Of a stretch of 27,169 bases of DNA, positions 1 through 6,781 are shown piece after piece (within the stretch, counting starts at the first letter, position 1; each line of letters opens with the position of its first letter). The notes beneath the pieces were generated by a model that ran no database searches, was not told where the DNA came from, and saw only the letters and a program-made list of their open reading frames with translations. Both the position numbers and the translations under genes were made by a program. Source of the DNA: CAZDXJ01 sp050303615 (GTDB taxonomy: Bacteria; Pseudomonadota; Gammaproteobacteria; Methylococcales; Methylomonadaceae); assembly GCA_050303615.1 (NCBI GenBank), contig JBNLCC010000141.1, positions 1 through 27,169 of the forward strand, written 5' to 3'.

Positions 1-31
1 AAAAAAAGGGCCTACATTTCTGTAAGCCCTT
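1..31 (-). terminator. Intrinsic terminator after the tRNA cluster
   Basis: On the minus strand a hairpin with arms AAGGGC-TTACA and TGTAG-GCCCTT, closed by a GAAA loop, is followed directly by a run of seven T. It lies just downstream of tRNA-Asn and has the form of a Rho-independent terminator for the csrA-tRNA transcript. The window edge may cut off part of the T run. Confidence 0.85.
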
Positions 32-40
32 GATTTCGTT

Positions 41-116
41 TGGCTCCCCCGGACGGGCTCGAACCGCCGACCTAGTGATTAACAGTCACCCGCTCTACCA
101 ACTGAGCTACAGGGGA
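41..116 (-). tRNA. tRNA-Asn (GTT)
   Basis: The minus strand folds into a standard cloverleaf of 76 nt. The acceptor arms TCCCCTG and CGGGGGA pair, the D arm contains AGTTGGTAGA, the anticodon loop CTGTTAA carries GTT (complement of 81-83), the T loop is TTCGAGC, and CCA is encoded at 41-43. It is the last of three tRNAs downstream of csrA and is followed by the terminator at the window edge. Confidence 0.97.
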
Positions 117-134
117 ATAAACTTTTTTAGAAAA

Positions 135-211
135 TGGCACGCCCGGAGAGATTCGAACTCCCGACCGCTCGGTTCGTAGCCGAGTACTCTATCCAGCTGA
201 GCTACGGGCGC
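135..211 (-). tRNA. tRNA-Arg (ACG)
   Basis: A 77-nt cloverleaf with encoded CCA at 135-137. The anticodon stem CTCGG/CCGAG encloses the loop CTACGAA, so the anticodon is ACG, which reads CGN codons after A34 is deaminated to inosine. A tRNA-Arg(ACG) after csrA and tRNA-Ser is also the arrangement in Escherichia coli and Pseudomonas, where it is often multi-copy. Only one copy is present here. Confidence 0.97.
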
Positions 212-264
212 TTTAATTTAGCCGCTTATTATCTCTTGGGAGATAATCTTTGTCAATAAATTTG

Positions 265-356
265 TGGCGGAGAGAGAGGGATTCGAACCCTCGATGGGCG
301 ATAAAACCCATACTCCCTTAGCAGGGGAGCGCCTTCAGCCGCTCGGCCATCTCTCC
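265..356 (-). tRNA. tRNA-Ser (GCT)
   Basis: A 92-nt class II tRNA with a long variable arm (around GTATGGG...CCCATC). The anticodon loop CTGCTAA carries GCT, which decodes AGC and AGT. The acceptor arm GGAGAGA pairs with TCTCTCC and CCA is encoded at 265-267. Its 5' end lies only 9 nt beyond the csrA stop codon, so it is probably processed from a csrA-tRNA transcript. Confidence 0.97.
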
Positions 357-365
357 TATGTTCGC

Positions 366-566
366 TTACTCTTCAGAACCGGTAAGACCAGAGGATTCAG
401 CCTGTTCTTTTTTGATTCTTTCGTATATTTCTTCTCTGTGTACAGAAATCTCTTTAGGCGCATTTACCCCTATGCGAACCTGATTTCCTTTGACCCCAAG
501 AACCGTGACGGTTACATCGTCACCAATCATCAAAGTCTCTCCAACACGACGAGTCAAGATAAGCAT
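366..566 (-). CDS. csrA: Carbon storage regulator CsrA
   Basis: A 66-residue RNA-binding homodimer that binds GGA motifs in mRNA leaders and represses or stabilises messages of central carbon metabolism, motility and biofilm formation. The N-terminal strand MLILTRR and the segment VHREE around residues 42-46 carry the RNA-contacting positions known for the family (L4, R6, R44). The length matches the usual 60-70 residues. The ATG is preceded by GGGAG six bases upstream, a Shine-Dalgarno that is also a CsrA-type GGA site, so autoregulation is plausible. The gene lies between lysC and tRNA-Ser, an order typical of Pseudomonas-like genomes. It has its own -10 candidate and a leader hairpin (see separate entry). 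Confidence 0.97.
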   Translation of the reverse strand: MLILTRRVGETLMIGDDVTVTVLGVKGNQVRIGVNAPKEISVHREEIYERIKKEQAESSGLTGSEE

Positions 567-592
567 TGCATCTCCCTAATAGTCTGTACAAT

Positions 593-636
593 AAAAACCG
601 CTCAAAAAGCAGATCCCAACCAAGCGGTGTATTATA
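593..636 (-). promoter_or_regulatory. lysC-csrA intergenic hairpin and csrA promoter -10
   Basis: On the minus strand a perfect TATAAT (complement of 631-636) lies just downstream of lysC, but no good -35 is visible. Beginning about where transcription from it would start, arms ACCGCT (628-623) and AGCGGT (602-597) can pair and are followed by TTTTT. The structure may terminate lysC transcripts, attenuate csrA, or both. The 20-nt loop contains a GGGA motif, a potential CsrA site. Confidence 0.5.
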
Positions 637-667
637 CCAATTTATTTAAGCAAATAAAGTTTAATTA

Positions 668-1891
668 TTATTTCTGTTGTTGATCCAGTTCGAAAGCTGA
701 ATGCAGCGATCTTACCGCCAGTTCCAGATACTTTTCATCCACCACTACCGATATTTTTATTTCCGAAGTGGAAATCATTCTTATGTTAATACCTTCGTCA
801 GCGAGCGTTTTGAACATGGTGCTGGCGATGCCGGCGTGGGAACGCATGCCGACGCCGACAATCGAAACTTTAACAATACTGTCGTCAGCGGTCACTTTCT
901 TGGCGCCCATTTCCGCACAGGTTGTTAGCAGGGATTCACGGGCTTTGACAAAATCATTGCGGTGTACGGTAAAAGTAAAATCAGTCGTTTCATCGTCGGC
1001 GATGTTCTGAATGATCATATCGACTTCAATATTGGCATCCGCAATCGGGCTGAGAATTTTCGAAGCCACGCCCGGTAAATCGGGCACACCGCTGATGGTT
1101 AGTTTAGCTTCATCGCGATTAAATGCGATCCCGGAAATTAAAGCTTTTTCCATTTCTGGTTCCTCATAGGTAATGAGTGTGCCATTACCCTCTTCAAATG
1201 ATGATAATACGCGTAAAGGGACATTATATTTTCCGGCAAATTCTACCGCTCTGATTTGCAGGACTTTTGAACCCGAACTTGCCATTTCCAGCATTTCTTC
1301 AAAAGTGATTTTGTTCAATCGTTGCGCCTTCGGCTCAATCCTCGGATCTGTGGTATAGACGCCATCCACATCGGTATAAATATGGCATTCATCGGCTTTC
1401 AAGGCGGCCGCCAACGCCACCGCGGTTGTATCCGAGCCGCCTCGCCCCAAAGTGGTGATATTGCCTTGTTCGTTGACTCCCTGGAAGCCGGCGACAACAA
1501 CGATTTTACCGGCATCCAGATCGGCACGCATACGTACGTCGTCGATTTCCTTGATCCGGGCCTTGGTATGTACGTCGTCGGTTAAAATTCTGACTTGTCC
1601 GCCGGTATACGAACAAGCGGGACAACCAAGTCCATGCAACGCCATGCTCAACAATGCCATGGTCACTTGTTCACCGGTAGAGAGCAAAACATCGAGTTCC
1701 CTGCGGTTGGGATAATGCTGCATCTGTTCGGCCAAATCGGTTAAACGATTGGTCTCGCCGCTCATCGCGGATACCACAACCACCAGTTGATGACCCTGGT
1801 CATGCGCTTTTTTAACCTTTTCGGCAACAGCTTTGATCCGTTCAACGCTACCTACCGAGGTGCCGCCGAATTTGTATATATAGACTGCCAT
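668..1891 (-). CDS. lysC: Aspartate kinase (LysC)
   Basis: Phosphorylates L-aspartate with ATP, the first step of the lysine, threonine, methionine and diaminopimelate pathway, in the cytoplasm. The 407-residue protein opens with the kinase signature KFGGTSVG (residues 7-14), has an amino acid kinase domain to about residue 240, and ends in two ACT regulatory domains (about 265-405; for example the ISGVPDLPGVASKI and VSIVGVGMRSHAGIAS strands), which normally bind lysine and threonine for feedback inhibition. The length fits monofunctional Pseudomonas-type enzymes. The start ATG lies 6 nt after the alaS stop, so the two are probably cotranscribed. A GGCGAG element inside the end of alaS could serve as ribosome binding site. 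Confidence 0.96.
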   Translation of the reverse strand: MAVYIYKFGGTSVGSVERIKAVAEKVKKAHDQGHQLVVVVSAMSGETNRLTDLAEQMQHYPNRRELDVLLSTGEQVTMALLSMALHGLGCPACSYTGGQVRILTDDVHTKARIKEIDDVRMRADLDAGKIVVVAGFQGVNEQGNITTLGRGGSDTTAVALAAALKADECHIYTDVDGVYTTDPRIEPKAQRLNKITFEEMLEMASSGSKVLQIRAVEFAGKYNVPLRVLSSFEEGNGTLITYEEPEMEKALISGIAFNRDEAKLTISGVPDLPGVASKILSPIADANIEVDMIIQNIADDETTDFTFTVHRNDFVKARESLLTTCAEMGAKKVTADDSIVKVSIVGVGMRSHAGIASTMFKTLADEGINIRMISTSEIKISVVVDEKYLELAVRSLHSAFELDQQQK

Positions 1892-1897
1892 ATAAAA

Positions 1898-4513
1898 TTA
1901 CTCGCCGCTCAGATGATCACGTACCCAATCCGGCACCTGCTGCAACGCACTGTCCAATGCCGCCGGGTCGGTACCGCCGGCCTGCGCCATATCCGGACGG
2001 CCGCCGCCTTTGCCGCCGACCTTGAGCGCCACCGAATTGACCAAATCCCCGGCTTTAAGGCGACCGGTCTGATCTTTGCTGACCCCGGCAATCAAGCTGA
2101 CTTTGCCGTCTTTGACAGTCGCCAAAACAATGGCCGAACTGCCGAGTTTGTTCTTCAACTGATCAACCATATCGCGCATACCTTTGGGGTCCAGGTCGTC
2201 CATTTTTACCGCCAACACGTTAATACCGTCGATTTCCACCGCCCGGGAAGTGAGCTCGCCGCCGGCTGAACTGGCCAGCTTAGACTTCAAGCGTTCCAAC
2301 TCTTTTTCCAATGCTCGGTTTTTATCGAGCAACTGTTGTACCTTGTCAGCCGCTTTGTCACTCGAGCTTTTTACCAGAGCGGCGATATCCGCTAAATTTT
2401 GTTCGGTTTTTTCAGCCCACCTGACGGCTGGCGCCCCGGTAATCGCTTCGATTCTGCGCACCCCGGCAGCTACGCCGGTTTCGCTGATAATTTTAAAAAA
2501 CCCAATATCTCCGGCACGATCGACATGGGTTCCGCCGCATAATTCGGTAGAGAATTCGCCGATTTTCAGCACTCGGACCTGATCCCCGTATTTTTCTCCG
2601 AACAATGCCATCGCTCCCGCCTGCATCGCGTCATCTTTCGCCATAATTTCCGCACTGACCGGACTGTTTGCGCGAATCTGGTCATTGACGATACGCTCGA
2701 TGTCGCTGATTTCCGCGGCCGTCATCGGTTCAAAATGCGAAAAATCAAAACGCAGACGTTGCGGATTGACTAATGACCCTTTTTGCGCCACATGATCGCC
2801 CAACACTTGGCGTAGCGCGGCGTGCAACAAGTGCGTCGCGGAATGATTCAACGCCGTCGCCCGCCGCCCGTCAGGATCGACTTTTGCGATACAACGATCG
2901 TTAACTTTCAGCTCGCCATCTAGCAGTTTACCTTTATGTAAAAAAAGCTGATCGCCCTGCTTTTGCGTATCGTGCACCTGAAATAGGCTGCCCTCGGCCT
3001 CGATCACGCCGAAATCACCGACCTGGCCGCCGGATTCGGCATAAAATGGCGTTTTGTCCAGCACCACGACGCCTTCGTCCCCAGCCTGTAACCGCTCGAC
3101 GGACTGCCCCTGTGTAGACAAACCGACTACCCGGACCTGCTCAGCCAGGTTCCGGTATCCGGTAAAATCGGTTTCGATATCCAGTTTAAAATCCTGGTCG
3201 TAATGCGCGTCAAAATGACCTGCCGACCTGGCCCGCTCGCGCTGGGCCTGCATTGCATTTTCAAAACCCTGCAGGTCGACACTCAAGCCATGCTCCCGCG
3301 CAAAATCGGCAGTCAAATCCACCGGAAAGCCATAGGTATCATAGAGCTGGAAAACCGTATCGCCGGGAATCACGCTGCCCTGCATTTTGTGCACACAGGA
3401 CTCGAGAATTTTCATGCCGTGCTCCAGCGTTTCGGCAAAACGCTGCTCTTCTTTTTGCAACACTCTTTCGACCTGAGCCCGGTTTTTGGGTAACTCAGGA
3501 AATGCCTCGCCCATCGCCTCGACAAGCGGCGCAACCAGCTTGTAAAAGAATATGTCACGAATACCCAAACGATAGCCATGCCGCACCGCACGGCGAATAA
3601 TCCGCCGCAAAACGTAACCTCTGCCTTCGTTTGAAGGCATCACGCCGTCCACAACCAAGAAGGCACAGGAGCGGATATGATCGGCAACAACGCGCAGCGA
3701 ACTTTGGCTTAGGTCGTCGGTTCCCGCCAATGCCGCCGCCGCTTTGATCAGACCCCGGAATAAGTCGATGTCGTAATTGTTATGTACACCCTGCAGTACC
3801 GCAGCGATGCGTTCCAACCCCAAGCCGGTATCAACCGACGGTTTGGGTAAAGGCGTCAAGCTACCGTCGCTGCCGCGGTCGTACTGCATGAACACCAAAT
3901 TCCAAATTTCGATGTAGCGGTCGCCTTCCTGCTCCGGACTTCCCGGCGGACCGCCCGCAACACCTTCGCCGTGATCATAAAAGATTTCCGAACAGGGTCC
4001 GCAGGGACCGACATCCCCCATCGACCAGAAGTTGTCTTTTGCACCGATCCTGGAAAACCGCGTCGGATCGATGCCGATTTCCTTTAACCAGACCTGTTCC
4101 GCTTCCTGGTCCTCTTCAAAAACGGTAATCCATAATTTTTCAGCGGAAATCTGCAATTCTTTAGTCAGAAAATCCCAGGCAAAATGAATCGCTTCATTTT
4201 TGAAATAATCGCCGAAACTGAAATTTCCCAACATTTCGAAAAAAGTGTGATGCCTTGCGGTATAGCCGACATTTTCCAGATCATTATGCTTGCCGCCGGC
4301 CCGCACACATCACTGGCTGCTTACCGCGCGCGTAAAATCACGATGCTCTCTGCCTAAAAATACATCCTTGAACGGCACCATGCCGGCATTGGTAAACAAT
4401 AGTGTCGGATCGTTGCCCGGCACCAACGAACTGGAAGGTTGAACTGAATGCCCCCGCTCCCGGAAAAATTCAATAAAGGCAGAACGCAACTCTGCACTGG
4501 TCATGTTTTTCAT
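1898..4513 (-). CDS. alaS: Alanyl-tRNA synthetase, interrupted by an in-frame TGA
   Basis: Charges tRNA-Ala and clears mischarged Ser/Gly-tRNA-Ala; essential. The frame is continuous over 871 codons except for one TGA at 4310-4312 (codon 68), so length and reading frame are otherwise those of the family (Escherichia coli, 876 residues). Motif 1 lies around SLVPGNDPTLLFTNAGM. Motif 2 follows the TGA (CVRAGGKHNDLENVG). Motif 3 is DTGLGLERIAAVL. The editing domain shows HSATHLLHAAL and CGGTHV, and a C-Ala domain ends the protein. The TGA replaces the arginine of the conserved SSQRCVRAGGK stretch; CGA or AGA to TGA is a single-base change. Restart at the GTG at 4306 would lose motif 1 and most likely the activity. 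I chose the ATG at 4513; ATG 4504 aligns equally well, and neither has a clear Shine-Dalgarno. If the TGA is real, this is a pseudogene or a readthrough gene. Confidence 0.93.
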
Positions 4514-4569
4514 ATAATACAATAATCAATTCAGGCACGATTGTTTCGTACAAAATAACTTCAGTTTTC

Positions 4570-4607
4570 GTTCCAAATTTGGGGGTTATTGGAACATGTT
4601 TCAACGA
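4570..4607 (-). repeat. Overlapping inverted repeats in the alaS leader
   Basis: Upstream of alaS, GTTCCAA (4595-4589 on the minus strand) can pair perfectly with TTGGAAC (4576-4570) across a C-rich loop. The same GTTCCAA also forms a nearly perfect 16-bp palindrome centred on AACATGTT with the preceding TTGAAAC. The two pairings exclude each other. In Escherichia coli, AlaRS is known to bind a palindrome at its own promoter; whether this one acts that way is inference. Confidence 0.4.
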
Positions 4608-4635
4608 TACTTCAAGCCGCTACAACCGCGGTTTT

Positions 4636-5103
4636 TTATAGCTTAATCCGTAATTGAGTAAACAAGCTCTGAATCATTTCAAAGGTAAATCCGCGCTGCT
4701 GCAAAAAACGCGCACGTTTCGCCCATTCCTTACGAGACATCGCCTGTACCTCGGTAAACTTGCTGCGGTATACCCGTTCCATCAAATTCATCCAACTGCC
4801 CGCCGTTTCTCCAATCAAGCGCTCCACCGAATAATTGTCAACACCGTGCTGCCGCAGTTCATAGGCGATTCTCAGCGGTCCGTAACCATTATTGATCCGT
4901 AACCGGCATAAACTTTCCGCAAAGCGGAGATCACTCTGCCATCCCTGCTCGGTCAATTCATCAATGACCTGTTGGATCCGGTTCCGTTCAAATCCTTTCG
5001 CCTGTAATTTGTTGAACAACTCATAGCGGCTATGCTCCCTGCCGGCTAACAAGCGTAAACCGATATCCCGGATTTGTTCGAGCTCCGGTTTACTCGGCCT
5101 CAT
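4636..5103 (-). CDS. recX: Regulatory protein RecX
   Basis: A 155-residue helical modulator of RecA that caps or inhibits RecA filament extension. It shows the repeated three-helix pattern of the family: LLAGREHSRYELFNKLQAKGF (about residues 18-38), QVIDELTEQGWQSDLRFAESL, and RINNGYGPLRIAYELRQHGV. Its ATG lies inside the end of recA (14-nt overlap), the usual recA-recX translational coupling. The C-terminal tract after residue 110, with RSKFTEVQAMSRKEWAKRARFLQQRGF, matches the third repeat. Confidence 0.95.
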   Translation of the reverse strand: MRPSKPELEQIRDIGLRLLAGREHSRYELFNKLQAKGFERNRIQQVIDELTEQGWQSDLRFAESLCRLRINNGYGPLRIAYELRQHGVDNYSVERLIGETAGSWMNLMERVYRSKFTEVQAMSRKEWAKRARFLQQRGFTFEMIQSLFTQLRIKL

Positions 5104-6115
5104 CCCCGCTTTCCTGCGGCACGAGGGCGCCGAACACGTGCTGCCGGATTTTGCTTTCCAGTTGTTGTGCCTTGTCGGGATTCTCTTTCAGGAACAGCCG
5201 CACATTATCCTTTCCCTGGCCTATTTTTTCATCGTCATAGCTGTACCAGGAACCGGCTTTTTGCACAAAACCGTATTGCACGCCCAGATCAATCAATTCG
5301 CCGTAACGCGACACGCCTTCGCCATACAGAATCTCGAATTCCGCTTGCTTGAACGGCGGAGCAACCTTATTTTTCACCACCTTGACGCGGGTATCGTTGC
5401 CGATCACTTCGTCGCCCTTTTTTATCGAGCCGATACGGCGGATATCCAAGCGCACCGACGCGTAAAATTTAAGCGCATTGCCGCCGGTAGTGGTTTCCGG
5501 ATTACCGAACATCACACCGATTTTCATCCTGATCTGGTTAATAAATATCACCATGGTATTGGAACGCTTGATGTTGGCAGTCAGTTTGCGTAGCGCCTGC
5601 GACATTAACCGTGCCTGCAGGCCCATGTGGGAATCGCCCATTTCCCCTTCGATTTCCGCTTTTGGGGTCAATGCCGCAACCGAGTCCACTACCACAATAT
5701 CCACCGCTCCGGAACGCACCAGCATATCGGCAATTTCCAGGGCTTGTTCACCGGTGTCCGGCTGTGATACCAATAAATCGTCGACATTAACCCCGATTTT
5801 TTCAGCATAGTTCGGATCCAATGCATGTTCAGCATCAATGAAGGCGGCAGTCCCGCCCAGTTTCTGCATTTGCGCAATCACTTCCAGGGTCATCGTCGTC
5901 TTTCCGGATGATTCCGGTCCGTAGATCTCGATCACCCTGCCGCGCGGTAACCCGCCGCAGCCCAGCGCAATATCCAAAGCCAGCGATCCGGTCGACACCA
6001 CATCGATACCGCGCGTCGCCGCAACATCGCCCATGCGCATCACGGAACCCTTGCCAAACTGCTTCTCAATCTGCATCAGCGCCGCGCCTAATGCCTTCTT
6101 TCTGTTCTCTTCCAT
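5090..6115 (-). CDS. recA: Recombinase RecA
   Basis: DNA-dependent ATPase that forms filaments on single-stranded DNA, catalyses strand exchange and triggers LexA autocleavage. The 341-residue protein has Walker A GPESSGKTT (66-74), the Walker B strand VDIVVVDSVAAL, the L1/L2 DNA-binding loop regions (EGEMGDSHMGLQARLMSQALR and INQIRMKIGVMFGNPETTTGG), and an acidic C-terminus ending ESGDEAE, as expected. A GGGGCAATAA tract precedes the ATG. The gene overlaps recX. Confidence 0.99.
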   Translation of the reverse strand: MEENRKKALGAALMQIEKQFGKGSVMRMGDVAATRGIDVVSTGSLALDIALGCGGLPRGRVIEIYGPESSGKTTMTLEVIAQMQKLGGTAAFIDAEHALDPNYAEKIGVNVDDLLVSQPDTGEQALEIADMLVRSGAVDIVVVDSVAALTPKAEIEGEMGDSHMGLQARLMSQALRKLTANIKRSNTMVIFINQIRMKIGVMFGNPETTTGGNALKFYASVRLDIRRIGSIKKGDEVIGNDTRVKVVKNKVAPPFKQAEFEILYGEGVSRYGELIDLGVQYGFVQKAGSWYSYDDEKIGQGKDNVRLFLKENPDKAQQLESKIRQHVFGALVPQESGDEAE

Positions 6116-6161
6116 TTATTGCCCCGTTATCGATAAATGATGCAAGCTAATGTAACCGTTT

Positions 6162-6190
6162 ATTATCCCATACTGAACTTGCACAGCATA
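6162..6190 (-). promoter_or_regulatory. Candidate recA promoter with a CTG-N8-CAG element
   Basis: On the minus strand GATAAT (complement of 6162-6167) is the best -10 upstream of recA; the matching -35 (TATGCT) is poor. Between them lies an imperfect CTG-N8-CAG at 6173-6186, placed where a LexA operator would sit. Its spacing differs from the CTG-N10-CAG of the enterobacterial SOS box. Two further small inverted repeats, AGATT/AATCT (6195-6208) and TGACG/CGTCA (6221-6237), lie upstream. Confidence 0.3.
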
Positions 6191-6274
6191 GTTTAGATTC
6201 GCAAATCTGCCATTAAAATCTGACGTCTGAAGCGTCACAATCAACGCACTTGTAGTTCACAACGATCGAACCAA

Positions 6275-6781
6275 TCATAATGTCCAGCTCTGCAACACTT
6301 GGTAGCATGCACCGTCGGCATTTGACGTTGACTCGACCAGGCATAACGAGTCGGCATGCCAGATTACCGGCTTGAAATCCATGTCAGGTTTGTTGCCGGC
6401 ATGTCTTGCCAGTGTCACATGCGGTACATATGGCCTGTCTTCCGTCGCAATGTCGCAAGCGGCAACCGCCGCTGTCAATTTTCCGGCCAATTGCCGTATC
6501 GCGTCGGGTGGATTTTGACTGGTCAGGGATAAAATTTTCGGCTTGCGCCAGTAGCTTAACCGATCGAATTGCACGGTAAACGGTTCAGTGGTTATTGCGG
6601 AAACCCGCCGGCTGATCTCCGGCAACAGGTCGTCCTCTACCATGCCGATAAAAACCAGGGTCACGTGTATGTTCGCCGTGGCGACCTTTTTGCACGCCGC
6701 AGCACTCAAACTGCCGGTAATTTTCGCCACCCGACGGCGCGTTCGATCATCGGGCCACAAAGCTAAAAATAATTTTCTCAT
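6275..6781 (-). CDS. thpR: RNA 2',3'-cyclic phosphodiesterase (ThpR/LigT)
   Basis: A 168-residue member of the 2H phosphoesterase family, which opens 2',3'-cyclic phosphates and can ligate 2'-5' RNA in vitro. Both catalytic HxTx motifs are visible: HVTLVFIG near residues 40-47 and HVTLARHA near 125-132. The family opening RKLFLALWPDDRTR is also present. The ATG overlaps the pbpC stop in ATGA, so translation is probably coupled to pbpC; no separate Shine-Dalgarno is visible. The biological substrate in bacteria is not settled. Confidence 0.93.
   Translation of the reverse strand: MRKLFLALWPDDRTRRRVAKITGSLSAAACKKVATANIHVTLVFIGMVEDDLLPEISRRVSAITTEPFTVQFDRLSYWRKPKILSLTSQNPPDAIRQLAGKLTAAVAACDIATEDRPYVPHVTLARHAGNKPDMDFKPVIWHADSLCLVESTSNADGACYQVLQSWTL

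Noticed and set aside
264..683. A 139-codon plus-strand frame over tRNA-Ser and csrA
   Set aside because: It is antisense to a tRNA and csrA and resembles no protein.
4310..4312. Selenocysteine or genome-wide reassignment of TGA as explanation for the alaS stop
   Set aside because: thpR, pbpC and trpB end in TGA at the expected place, so TGA is a stop here. The family residue is arginine, not cysteine, and no convincing selenocysteine insertion hairpin follows.
4618..4637. CCGC/GCGG hairpin followed by six T on the plus strand
   Set aside because: It points the wrong way for the minus-strand genes and the stem is only four pairs; no plus-strand gene precedes it.
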